From Steromphala cineraria (Eukaryota; Mollusca; Gastropoda; Trochida; Trochidae), in NCBI GenBank assembly GCA_916613615.1, contig OU744735.1, forward strand, positions 56,002,082 to 56,066,081: a stretch of DNA of 64,000 bases, read 5' to 3'. The notes beneath the pieces are model-generated. The model saw nothing but the letters and a program-made list of their open reading frames with translations, was not told where the DNA came from and searched no databases. This document shows positions 47,891-60,466 of this stretch, piece by piece (positions within the stretch are counted from its first letter, which is position 1; every line of letters begins with the position of its first letter). A program made the position numbers and the translations under genes.

Positions 47891-49639
47891 AGACATGTGT
47901 ACACACAGTGTAAATAACATGTATTTCAAAAGGGAATCGATGCTTTCCGTCTGAGCAGGAATCAACTGAAAAGATCAAGTAAAACTTTTTCCAGTTCATC
48001 GATGAAACGTTCATTGAGAGCTTGAACGGGCCATGTCTTTCAAATGCCCCCTTCCATCAATCCTACAAAATACTGTTCAACTGTTTAAAGCACTTTGCAC
48101 AATGGATCGTTCACATTTGTCAAGACAGTAATAAAGCGCTCATTTCCTTGCAAGCAACAAAAACGGAAAAAATCGTTCAGATCATCGTGTAACCTTACCG
48201 AAATCGTAACGTCACACCATTGCTGGTAAAAACATGCTCTTTGTCCTATATATTTCTGATTATGTTAATTATCAATGATGTATCAAGTTGTATCTTGCCT
48301 CCATGTTTGTAACAAACATATCCCAACCACATAAAGTAATATCTGGTCTGTTTTTAAGTCACTTAACAAGAACTGTATTGTATTTCAAGAAATAAGATAA
48401 AAGAAGTAGTTAAGTATATTTTAGAGATCACATATTAAAATTGTTTGTCATTACATTTATCTAATTTCAAAGTGGAGTCTGCTACCTGCCAATACTTTAA
48501 AGTTTGAAATTGGTAATAGATATATTTTTGATGATGTCAGTTTGTTTTGTGAAAAGACGAACCAATTGTGATTGGAACATTTACATAAGAAACATTAATC
48601 AGACTATAAGGGTCTTTTCAAAGACTTTCAAAATATAATGTTAAGAATTCCAAAAATCGTCACGTAACTGTTTAGAAAGTGGCTAGAATTGTGCCCTCAA
48701 AAATATTCATAACATCGATTATCATCCCGATGATAAATGAAAACAATAATTAATGTAACAGGTTTATTATTCTGTCAAAAATTTCCTTATTAAGTCAACT
48801 GTTAAAAGATATTACGGTTTGAGTATTTCCTCAAGTACTTAGCTAAAAGTGGTTGTCTATATATTTGAGGAATCGAGTATGTATGACTTTTTTAGTACAA
48901 TTGTGTTTGCAACTAAAGAGACGCAACTGTACATTATTAAACAGTTTTCTAAGATGGAACATGATATGTTACAATCCATGAAATAAAATTAGTTTTTTTA
49001 ACATGCTGACAATGCTGCTCACGCCCTTCTATGCCTCGATAAACTATGACAGCTTTATGCACTGTATGCACCTAATATAATTTACCCTCATATTAGGACA
49101 GAATGGTTATTTTGTCTATCAGGTCAATCGTTGACAAATTTCTTCAACAATCTATTGAAATCATTCGAAAGTAAATAGTAAAATTTATGTTCTGTAAATA
49201 AATATTGCTTGTTTGATATATAAATATACTTATATAAATAGTCGGTAAGAAAGCTGAAAATTAATAAAGAGAAAGGGTACACGGTAATACGTTTTAATTT
49301 CATTGAAACCTGTTAAAGAAAGTTCATTTTTACTTTTTTATACCCTTGGACCTAATTACTCGAGTGATACAGGAACTGAGACGTGCAGTCCCTGTAGCAA
49401 GTGATTGAACCTGTTACTTATAATAGCATACCTCCCAACTGAGATGATACCGGGCTGTAATAGAATCTAAGTCCTAGCAATGGGACAGTGTTCTACTCTG
49501 GCATTATTGATGTAATAGCTACATGGATTTCGACTCTTCCTACATGTGCATGATGATTTTCTAACTGATTTTCTAAGGAAGTTGTTTTCTTTTAGAGACT
49601 TATTATTTAGCTTAATTTAACATTTATATCTATATGTAT

Positions 49640-50110
49640 TATTTTTTTAACATATTGAAAGTCTGTTGACAGGTCAATCCAATTCAGCACTACAACATTA
49701 TGCACCAAATATTTTCTTTGAATACTGAACAAAAACCTGGCATGGTAAATGTGAAAAGAATATGTCCATGATCAGTAACTTAAGGGAACTCTTTCCCCTC
49801 ACGCTTCTTAGATTCATGTATTAGCCTCCTATTGATTTACACTTTCACAAGCTTTCGGTGTTTAACATATCACGTTGTGATTCACCATGTTAACGGCTAC
49901 TAGGGTAGGTTTCAAACCCCGTAACACATTTAAGTCACCTTAAATCTCTCATAATCCCAATAGGTGCTGTTTGCATCTCATAACATTAAAACTTATAAGA
50001 TCTAATGTAGTGGACTGGTTGAAATGGATTTATAGGCTTAGCAAATGTAGAACAGGTATGACCTGTTCCTTGTTAAATGGATAATAAAAATCGCCCAATT
50101 CTTATACATT
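49640..50110. repeat. Dispersed segment R, copy 5
   Basis: Ends unit P. Minus-strand words LVAVN, NHNVIC and HESKKREGKE are visible but interrupted by a 2-base loss and a stop. Confidence 0.65.
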
Positions 50111-51008
50111 GAATACATAATATGTTATCTGATGTTGTCTTATGGACTGAACATTCTTGAACAATATTTCAAATCTTAAACACTCCATTTGAAATGTTTC
50201 AATTATCAACTTGCCTATATTTTAAGAATAACTTTTGAAATTTTTAGACGCACATATTTAAAAATTAATATACGCTTTATAGAGGATTGATTAACTGGTT
50301 CCCTGTTGGACTTGCGCAGCCAGCTTAGCGCGTTTAGCGTAGACAGGAGCCCAGTCTAGAGGATTGAAAGGCAACAAACAGATTTCTGTTTGTCCAATCG
50401 CAAGGTTTCAATTTTTGGGATGCTGTCATATGCTTCTTTCCCTCATGTGTAGTTATCTCTGAGACAGCACTGATAATTATTAAAGACATAATGAAATGTC
50501 GGATATGTAATATATCACTTTGTTAGATTCAATTTAAAGTGCTAAATAAGTGCTAATTATGTTTTATGTTAATATCGAGACTTTGATCACGTTTTCGGTG
50601 ACACCTCTCTCCGAGTAATTAAACTTTAGAGAGTTACTATTTTTTTCAGAAACTCATAAAGATCTCTTATCGAATTATACTGTCTCCATTTTTCAATCAA
50701 TGCAAATGTTAGCAAAGATAATGAGGGTCATGCCCTTAAATAGAATGATTGTGGCATAATGAAAAGATCAATGTATCTAAATCCCACGTAAATGATGGTT
50801 ATAAAGAAATCTATTCAATATGTATATGTGGTATGTGCAAATAAATTATAGTTTCGATGCTTTCAATCATTATTATATCTTTAGAATTCCAGATATCCAT
50901 CGTCTAGAATTACAAGAGAATGTATACAATAATGGCTTGTGATTATCATTATCTTACAGACATATATTAGCCTTAACTCAATAGTTCCGGAAATACCTGC
51001 TCTGTGAT

Positions 51009-51251
51009 TTATATACTCGCTGGCAATAGAAGGTTTCTTAGAGAAAAAGCTCCAACACTGAGCGTGGGACCAGCAAGTGCTGTCACGTCTAAAGCGCAAA
51101 CTTGAAAATTGAGGATTCCAAATGCAAGTCCGAAGAAAGACTTAAAAGAGTTTTGCAAGCAAATATTGTTTTTATTTCTTGAAGTTTCTTTGGTATAATT
51201 AAACATACATGTATAACATTCGCCATCTAAGATAAATATCACAATTGACAA
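51009..51251 (-). pseudogene. Exon-like ORF, unit Q (open)
   Basis: An 80-codon minus-strand frame contains NNICLQNSFKSFFGLAFGIL, then NFQVCALDVTALAGPTLSVG, then AFSLRNLLLPASI and a stop. It aligns gap-free with the stop-containing unit P frame at 46500-46735. It is hydrophobic with two cysteines and has no start codon that I trust; ATG-less beginnings suggest an internal or terminal exon. No family recognised. Confidence 0.35.
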
Positions 51252-52339
51252 TATCTAAGGGTACATATTCTAACCTCAGACTATTAACTGATACGTGCTT
51301 CACAAAATGTGCAATGGGTCCGACTTAGTAAAGCTTGCTAAGATCCAGATGACAATTTTGCCATGATTGTTTTTTTTTGCATTATTTACTTTTGCACCGG
51401 TATTTAAGCAAGTCTCTCTCTCTGCATTTTTAAAAATTACCCTTGTTTAAATCCATATCCATACTCTGAATTTAACTTGGCCTTTAAGTATTTATTCGAT
51501 TTTGACCAAATAAGAGCATATTTGTTTGTAACGTCTATCTGCAAATGTGACTAGGATAGTGTTAGCCGTTTTGGTTGTATGACTTTATCATGAATCATTG
51601 AATAATTATGATGCACAAACAAACAATGGCATTTCTGATTCAATGAAGTATTGAATCCTCCAACAATGGTTGGAATATGGTTGGAGATTTCGATTTCCGC
51701 CTTACACTCACCATGATATAAGAGACATGTGTACAAACAGGATAAATAATATGTATCTTAAAGAAGAATCGATAATATTTGTCTGATCAGAAATCAACCT
51801 AAAAGCTCACTTGAATGTAGCTTCTTCCAGTTTGTCAATGTAGCTTTCTTTTTAGAGCTCGGACGTGCCATGTTTTTCATGTGCGCCCTTCCATCAATCC
51901 TAAAGAAATAGTGTTCAACTGTTAAAGCCCTTTGCATGGTCGATCCTCCACATTATCAAACAGTATTCATGCTCTCAGTTCCTTGCCACCAACAAAAGTG
52001 GAATTCCATCACAACTTCATAAAACAGACACCACAATGACCTTGAAACTGTTTCGTTTGTTTGTTTAATGAATTGTTTTAGACTTGTTTAGAAAATCGGA
52101 GTAACATCAAAGTAGCTGTTATTGCTTTTCATTTTATATCCTGTTTGTAACTGTGATTTGTTCATAAAATTGTCCCGTCATTTGAGCCAAAGACATTGCT
52201 AAAGTGACACATGTGAATGAAGGGGTTATGAAAGCATTTGAGATCATTTGACATGTATAAGTTTTACACAATTTACAAATGTACACAAGACGAACAGCTG
52301 GAAATATCTTTCACATTAAACCATTCTTTGATATAAATA

Positions 52340-52615
52340 ATGATAATGTGCATGATTATATTGCGCCTTTTCCACTTCCTAAAACATACTCAAAGTGCTA
52401 CATAATTTTCCTGAAGGAGTGTACTTTCACAGCTGCTACTAAGCGTTTATAACAATCAGGTAGGTCAGAACATCCTGTCTTAGGTACCCATTTTAACAGC
52501 AGGTGGACTGAGAGCAATGTGGATGAAGTGTCTTGCCACATGGGATTTTGACCAAGGTCTCTGGCATGTAAGGCCAGCATGCTCACCTCTAGCACCACTG
52601 TGCTCTGCTTATAAG
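52340..52615. repeat. Dispersed invertebrate repeat
   Basis: Contains GCAGGTGGACTGAGAGCAAT, AAGTGTCTTGCCACATGGGA and CTAGCACCACTGTGCTCT. This series resembles a repeat end that is widespread in aquatic invertebrates. Family not determined. Confidence 0.45.
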
Positions 52616-53272
52616 TAACCTATAAATGAGTGAATATTGTTTCACAATGTTTCATTCCTTTCCTTTATAATCCCAAAATGAAAGAAAGTCTGCCATCCAA
52701 TGTTAACTTACTGACCATCCTATTTATCCTCTTTTTTTTTAACAATAACACTGGGTCCAATGGGATGACGAGATTATGTCAAGCTGCCAGGGTTACTTAC
52801 TTAACTTACTGACCATCCTATTTAAGTACAAACATATTTTGTTTCAGTGTCCTGTATAATCTATTGTACCTATTAGTGACCTCAATAAAATACAAAACAT
52901 ATGAATCATGTCAAGTTTCTATTTATCGTTGGTTCAATAATGCTTTAGTAATATTTACAAATACTTTTTAATTATTGTGCTTAAATGTAAATATAGTTTA
53001 CTTCTTTCATGATCCTGCCTTTAAATGTAATTCAATTGGTTTTCTAGAAGCGAATATAACTAAAAATCTGAAAACAAAGACGTAATACAAAACATTATGT
53101 AAATGTAAATCAGGTTATTCAGTTGACAGCTATAACCTCATGTTGAAAGAACGACATGGATATTTATCAAGCATAGCTGTCATGCTCATATTTTGAAATA
53201 TCTTCTTGTTGTCCTATTTGGAATCGATGGATCACATCAAAGACCATGTAAGAAGCTAGTGAGGATTATAAA

Positions 53273-53760
53273 GTGTAGCTTTGGGCACCCTGTGACCCCT
53301 AATAAGGGCCACAGGGGCCACGTCCTAAAAACCTATTTTCATCTTGTTCTCCAGAACCATGAGGCCTAGAAAGCTGAAACTTTTTGTACAGACTCCTTGA
53401 CTAGTGAAACTTATAAAATGTAGCTTTGGTGGCCCTGTGAACCCTAATAAGGGTCACATATGCCACGCCCTAAAAACCTATTTTCATCTTCTTCTCCAGA
53501 ACCATGAAGCCTTGAAAGCTAAAAGTTTGTGTACAGACTCCTTGGCTATTGGGGATTAAAAATTGTAGCTTTGGTGGCCCTGATGAATTGGAGTTTTATA
53601 ATAATAATAAAGGCAACAGGAACGTCCTTCAAATCTATTTTCATCTTCTCCTGAAGTATAAGGCCTAGAAAACTGAAACTTGTCGCCTATATTATATACT
53701 TAATTTTATGATTGGTGACCCTGTGGACTCTACAAAGGGGGAATCACATTGACCACACTC
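53273..53760 (+). repeat. Tandem array, about 144-bp unit, about 3.3 copies
   Basis: Units start TGTAGCTTTGG at about 53274, 53419 and 53563, with a decayed partial unit after 53715. Shared words: CTATTTTCATCTT, CCAGAACCATGA and ACAGACTCCTTG. It resembles the core array of a pearl-type element, but no hairpin ends are seen. Confidence 0.75.
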
Positions 53761-54039
53761 TACATCATAGTTGATGATGAAGCCTGATTAAAACTGTTTT
53801 TTTAGTTGAATGTCATAAGCCGTAAGCTCCATCCATGTAGGTTGGTTATCTCATAACCACTTTGGTCGGTTATAAGATTTTAACTCATTTTCAAAATATA
53901 ACATGATAGGTGTTGGGGAAATGTTGTCAATTTATTACGATCGACACATACAAAAACAGTTGATAAAATACATAAAACCTCCCTTCTAAATAACAACTTT
54001 TAAAAACTACACATTGATAAGGTATATCCAGGGAGGTGG

Positions 54040-54180
54040 CTGGGTGTCGCGCCTGCTGCAGCCGTGGGACTGACTTCTGGGGTCCCGGGGATAGACGCGA
54101 CGTGCGCACACACGCTAGCCCGCTCCGTACGTGCATGCTTGCGTGGTACAGTAGTCGTCTCCTCGTCTGTCCATGGACTG
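54040..54180. other. CpG-rich patch
   Basis: About 140 bp of high G+C with many CpG (TGTCGCGCCTGC, GACGCGACGTGCGC, CCGCTCCGTACGTGC) inside AT-rich DNA. No ORF or RNA gene recognised; possibly a transposon promoter. Confidence 0.6.
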
Positions 54181-54293
54181 AGTTAAACTTTAATGATATT
54201 AACTATTACCCCGTAAACAATCGCAAACATTTGGACTTGTAAAATTTGGTTTTTTAATCAAACAAGAAAGTTAAGATTGATTAACAACGAAAG

Positions 54294-54362
54294 TGGGCTT
54301 CTAACCAAGGACTTCTATGTTGTCAAGCAGCGCTCTTGCCTGTTGCGCCACAGAGGATCCAT
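54294..54362 (-). repeat. tRNA-like SINE head
   Basis: The minus strand has A-box-like TGGCGCAACAGG, GAGCGC, and a B-box-like GGTTAGAAGCCC at tRNA spacing. The cloverleaf is poor, so a SINE relic. Confidence 0.5.
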
Positions 54363-55739
54363 GCCAGTTGATGTAAATTTGTGTGTGTCATGGTTTTTTT
54401 TATATATTTTTCCCTATAAATATATATTAATATTGCAATAAAATAGTTTTTAATGAAGAAATCAAGTTCAAAAATGAATGACATAGCATATACACATCTG
54501 TTTTCACTAATATTATTATAAAGGTTTCATTATATAACATACTTATTCATTAAATATATCCAAACTAAACTAGACAATAAGTGTGGACCATTTCAATGTT
54601 TGACACATAAAGTATCAACATCAATAATGCCATCACATGTTTTAAGTGTAAGTGAATAAAATTTATCACTACAGCTAATTATTTAAGTAATGGATAAAGA
54701 TAAATTGAAGTTGTATCAAATCAAGACAAATAAATACCTTGTTTGTTCAAGGTGAAAGTCGATGAATAGGTGACTGATTTTGAAACAGCTGTAAATGCTC
54801 AGTTTCATGCCTCTGGTAGTGAAGATGACAGATGTTTATTGCGTTATGTCTTATAGAGATTTAGAAATGCAATACGAAATAATATAAAAACGCAAAACGA
54901 AGTAAATGCACATATCAACATATACAAAATTTGGTAGTTCACCTAAAGCTGTTGCGTGTTTAGGATGATGATAAGAAATGACAAACTATATAGATATAAA
55001 TATGCATGTGTCTTTCCTAACTGATACCTCACTTAATTCAACTATGGACATCGGGTGCTTTCATCAACTGATAGATCAGTTAGGATATAAAAGGATACAA
55101 TAAAATACGAACAAAATGTTGATAAGGAAACATTACTTTGACATATATTTTTCTGTCAACTATAATTAATACCATGAAATGCATGTGATATTTTCTATTG
55201 ACATGCAATAACAAGAAATACTTTTTATTTTTCCAACATCCTAACAATGCTGCCCACGGCCTTCTTTGCCTCGATTGATTAACTATATCAGCTTTTTAAT
55301 AAGCTTCCGCCACTCAATATAACTAATAGTAACCCTAATATTAAGACTTAGTTGTCTGGTCCATAAGGTCAATCAATTCTGTCAAGAACAATCTATTGAA
55401 ATCAATCGACTTTAAATAGTTAAATTCATGTTCTGTAAGAAAACATTGCTTGTGAAAATGTATACCCAAACATATCAATAGACTGTAAGAAAGTTGTAAA
55501 GGAATAAAGGAAACGGTTATTCTAAGGAAGTTGTGTTCATTTATAAACATGTTGCTAAGCTAACTTAATGTAACATTTAAGTTTAAATGTATAAGTCATT
55601 AACATATCTAAAATCTATTTAAAGAAATATAAATAGTTAAACATTATTGTATAAACGTATAAAGCTTGACATATTAAAGTGAAAACCATGCTTAATCTAG
55701 TTTAAGTTTAGCTTCTAATGTTATCATTCCAATTACTGT

Positions 55740-56215
55740 CTGATTTATTGGAGTATGAAACTGATTATATCTTACAGTCAGTTGCAACAAAATGAGCTGG
55801 ATTTGGAAACTGACAGGCGTTCAGTCCATTTCACCACCACATGGTTTCTTTAAATACTGAAAAAACCTAGGATGATACATGAAAAAAGAATATGTCCAGG
55901 ATCAGCAACTCTAAAGGGATATTTTTATGCATTACCGTTTTTATTGATTTAGACTCTCACCAGCTATGTTTGTCTAACATATATCACGTTGAGATCCACC
56001 TTACTTTCAGCTAATAGGATAGGTTTCAACCCCCGTAACACGATTAAGTCACCTCAAATCTCTCATTATCCCCATGAGTGCTGTTCGCACCTCATAACAG
56101 TAAATCTTATAAGATCTGATGAAGTGAAATGGTTAAATAGATTTATAGGCCTAGGTAACAGAGAATGGTTTTGAAGCGTCCTTTTGACACTCTATAACAA
56201 ATAACCTAATTCAAC
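55740..56215. repeat. Dispersed segment R, copy 6
   Basis: Ends unit Q, beginning near CAGTTGCAACAAAATGAGCT. The minus-strand ORF keeps LLAES, DLNVIYVRQ and LVRV but has two stops. Confidence 0.65.
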
Positions 56216-57829
56216 ACGTTATGAATAAAGTTATTTATAATAAATGTGACTATTTTGATAGCTTCTGCTTTCGAATTCATTATTCAAGTTTACTAAACTC
56301 ATACATAACAAAACTTCACGTCATTTCAACATGGAGATAAAAAATACAGTATTTATTGCACGGATATTTCAAGCATGTCCATATTCTGCTTGATTTGGTG
56401 CATGTCATCATTATTCATTTATTCATTTTGTTTGATTTGTATCAACATTAATGCAAATGAACTCTCGTAATACCTGTTTTAACTTTCCTTTAACGACCTC
56501 TCGGTAGTTAATCTCCCACAATCTGCGAGAGCTGCAAGTATCAATTTGAGTACTCGTACTTCTTAACCGATTTTGGGGATATTTCAATGTTAAATGTTAA
56601 AAGCGTATCACAATGTGCACAGGATATGTTTATGTTAAGAAATGGGAGTTTCTTTAATAAACAATTCGCTTTTCTGACCATTTTAAAAGATATGGCTATC
56701 ATATTAATGTTAGCAATGAATCAATAAAAGTATGTACCATTGGACATAAATATTAAGTGTTTTAGTTTTGTTTGCAATGGCTGTGTTATGATAGATTGCA
56801 CAAACATAAGCAAGTCTGATACGCTCTCATTTGCGAATGTTCAATGTTCAACTATTGTCCAACAGACACATACCTTGATTAAAAATGTACTTACATATAC
56901 ATAGTAAAAACATATTGCACCCCCCTCCTCCTTTCGTTTTTAGGGTTTTGATAGTTTTGGTGATTGTGAAGGAAACATCACATGGAACTTTATGATTTAG
57001 AGATTAGAGACTATGAATCAGACTGTTAATGTTCACTCTCTGGCCCCATGGTATATCAAAATTTTGCTCTCAATTTTGGGGTTCAAATCTGTGCAAAAAG
57101 ACAACTCTTTCTATTTTCATGTGCAAACATAAAGGAAATAGCCTCAAATGAAATATTTAAGAACTACATTACTGATGACACGACGCTCATGACATGAGCA
57201 AAGAAAAATACATTCTTTGAATCACCGATTTCTTTGTAGCAATGTTATTGAATTTGTACAAAATACCCGCAGTGACAAATCGATTAGAACATTTGGCATG
57301 GTCACATCTTTATCGGACAGTTTCCTGGGATGAATTTCATTCTTTAACAAGAAAGAGAGCATTCTATTGTTGAACATGTTTACTTGTCAGTGCCATGCAT
57401 ATTGAAGGGTTTATATCACTTGATTTTAAAAACACACTAGGACCAAGAAAGTTTGAATAAAAATATACAATTGGGTGACTATTTTAGACATTACATATTG
57501 TGTTTCAAATTCTGAGTTCGTGGTGCATTCTAAGGATCTTTATTTCGTAAATTAATTCGCATTGTTTCCTATCCTTTGTTTTACAGCAGCTCTCATGATT
57601 AATTCAGATTTCATAGTTTTCGAGAAAGAGTGGGGATGAGATGATTAATTATGACAGATTCTGCCTGCACCATATGTAAGAGATAATAAGATCACAAAAA
57701 GGTAGCAAATAATATAATTAATTTGAATTATATGAGACGACTCAGATTTTCGAGTGTTAATGAAGGTGATGAAGATGTGTGTTTAGAACACTGTCAGTTG
57801 TAAGATTTAGAATTTCATAATTACCCTTA

Positions 57830-58421
57830 TGCCCCTATTTCACTACAAGAAGAATTCTCACGAATCGCCACAATAGAGAAATATTTCACATTCATGAATA
57901 TTCGTAGACAATTCGTGATTTACTCTTGTGATTCGTAATGAATTCGTGATTGATTCGGCAATATTCTTAAAATTCGTGGCATTCGTGAAAATTTTTTTGT
58001 TTGTCAAAATTTTTTCCCGAATCAACTACGAATTTTGTTATCGTAGTTGTCTCGTAAACTATTCGTAATTAATTCGGGTCATTCGTAACAAATTCGTAAC
58101 GAGTTCTTGGAAATTCGTGGTTGATATTTTTTATGGTCTCTCCCCGAATTATTTACGAATCATCTACGAAACAATTACGAATGTCCCGAATTAAGGACGA
58201 AACATTCGTAGTTATTTCGTAGTTATATCGTACAATTCGTACACAATTCGTATTGGCATCGTAGTGTTTTAGCATGAAAAGCTACGAATTTTCGTAAACG
58301 TTTCGTACAAGTGAAATTGCAGTTCACGAATGTTGCCGAATATTCAAGAAAATTCACGAATTTTTACAATCACCTATTCGTGGCGATTCGTGAGAATTCC
58401 TCTCGTAGTGAAATAGGGGCA
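57830..58421. mobile_element. Foldback/MITE element with ATTCGT-rich interior, TTA target duplication
   Basis: 592 bp with inverted ends TGCCCCTATTTCACTAC extending about 42 bases with two mismatches, flanked by TTA (57827-57829 and 58422-58424). A 3-bp TWA duplication is typical of PIF/Harbinger. The whole interior is packed with ATTCGT/ACGAAT motifs in both directions, so a single strand could form many alternative hairpins. No coding capacity. Confidence 0.8.
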
Positions 58422-59982
58422 TTACATTGAAACAAGATTATTACTAAAGACTCTTTGTAACAGCACAAAATTACAATCTGCGGAAAGAGAATAATGAATT
58501 ATTTTCGAAAGTGTTTAAGTATTCATTCTAAAAACAATTTTTTTTAAAATAGTCGATTTGGAACATCACTCTTTAGTTGAATCATTCATCAAAAGACACT
58601 TCACAGTGTAGATAAACTAAACAAGATTTTGCATACTGTATACGAGAATCAATTGCTTAAGCTACAAATTAAATGGCTTAGATAGTTTGAAGGATAGCAC
58701 TGCCTCATTGAGCAGTCGTATCAAAGCTTTATTCTCATTTTAAAATCACGTTACAAACACAAATTCTTACAAATAATCAAAAATGATTGAGACAAAGTTT
58801 TAAACATGTTTCTGGGGACAAAGGAATATTGATGTCAATATTGAGCTCCAACTTATTTAGATATATGTTTGAGATCTTGTGGTTCCAAACCCAGACATTG
58901 CCTCTCTTAACACAGATACATATCAGAAGCATGGCTGAGTCTTCAAAGGTCATTGATTTACAAAAGGACTCTAAAGTGGTTGATATCTAACTCAGACAAG
59001 GAAATGGTATCTTTACTGCCCTCACATAAAACACAATAAGGATTTCAGAGAGACAGAGTGGAAACAACACTTACATGTATATACATTTTATATTACGAAC
59101 ACAAAAAAACGACGTTTTCTTTATAAAATAATCAGTAAAGTAATCTAAATCTTGAGAAGAGTGATTATCCCTAATTGACATTCATGCACATAAATTTTTT
59201 TTGTCATGTATGATACGAGGCTAGTAGGACATTGAATATCCAGTAACTTTTTCCTCAATAATTGTGAGTAAATTTGAGTTTTTGTGTTCTGACGCTGGTA
59301 AGCAAACCCTTTCACATCAATTTTGTTCAACGGCGGCAAGTTTTATATTTGTGCAGATTTATACGTCCACTATTTGCGATGTTGAAGGTTCAATTCTTTT
59401 GCCTGAAAAAGATTACTGTTTATTATCAGAACCATTTTGATTTGTGGGGTGCATAAGAAAATTATTTGTGTATCGATAAAATTTGCGTTTGTGGATTCTT
59501 ATGAAGTGTCCATTGTTCATTTGTAAAATGAAACAAGCGATAAATGAATATGTCACTAGTTTCCCGTTGTAGCATTAACCAATTGTTTTCCAAATATCAC
59601 ATAGACATCTTAATATAAATCATAGATATATCTTGGGAAAACTGATTGATGATTATTCGTCTGACCTATCAACACTGACATTTGTTTTCACGTAACTTAT
59701 ATACAAGGAACAGACGAAAGGCTATCATATTCAGATCTAAGCTATGAAAATCAACATATCGAAACGGAAATTTGTCTTTTGTTTATACCTTTCTAACACA
59801 TATTGAAAGGCAATTATTAGAATCATGATTACATTTATTATAGTTTTCCTTTCTTAAGTTAAAACCTCTTATATAGTTTCATTGTGAAATATGTTACTAC
59901 ATGAACATTGATTGGAATTTTCAGTGCAACATAATCTTTGTCTCACATCCTTTAGAATAAAACCATATGACTTGTTTTAATA

Positions 59983-60466
59983 CATCTTCGATAATCCAGC
60001 GCTTTAGTTCCGATAAATCTACACTACAAGCCCTGGAAAACTTAACGGGGTTTTACCTCAAACCCAATTACCTCCCTTTGCAATGACTCAGCTAAACGCT
60101 TGCTTTTTAACAAACAATGGGATCATCTCTAAAACCACTTTTCTATCTCTCACTATGCCTTTCTTTCCGTCTTTTCCCCCATCCTATTCGTTCATTTTCT
60201 CCCTAATCTGTCTACTCTATTTTGGATGGCACCATCCACGTGTTAAATAGCTGAAAAATTGCTGACAACACGTTAAACCCCAACTCACTCACTCACTTGA
60301 TGTCGGGAACGGTTGAGTTTGACGCACTTGGTGTCTGCGTTTCGTTTCTGATTGGATTAAATGTTCGTAAAGGGAGGTAATTGGGTTTGAGATAAACCCC
60401 CGTAAAGTTTTCCAGGGCTTGTAGTGTAGATTTGTCGGAACTAAAGCGCTGGATTATCGAGGATGG
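59983..60466. mobile_element. MITE with about 90-bp inverted ends and 8-bp target duplication
   Basis: 484 bp; inverted ends contain TCGATAATCCAGCGCTTTAG and TCCAGGGCTTGTAGTGTAGA. Flanking TTTTAATA at 59975-59982 and 60467-60474 is an 8-bp duplication, as in hAT elements. The centre has a SINE-like GTTAAACCCCAACTCACTCA tail. No coding capacity. Confidence 0.8.

Larger units (their letters stand above)
46050..50110. repeat. Tandem unit P
   Basis: Shares order and orientation with unit Q (50500-56215): 46060-46260 with 50510-50720, 46440-46740 with 50880-51180, 47850-48130 with 51680-51980, 48990-49260 with 55210-55510, and segment R at the end. Substitutions are frequent, so this is an old duplication. 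48140-48980 and 49270-49640 contain no gene that I can see. Confidence 0.75.
50500..56215. repeat. Tandem unit Q
   Basis: Partner of unit P. It is interrupted between about 52000 and 55100 by about 3 kb not found in P, which contains a dispersed repeat, a 144-bp tandem array, a CpG-rich patch and a tRNA-like head. Confidence 0.7.

Noticed and set aside
49420..49485. tRNA-like stretch on the minus strand (CTCAGTTGGGAGG and AGGTTCAATCACT)
   Set aside because: Boxes are weak and no further tRNA structure is visible; kept out of the feature list.
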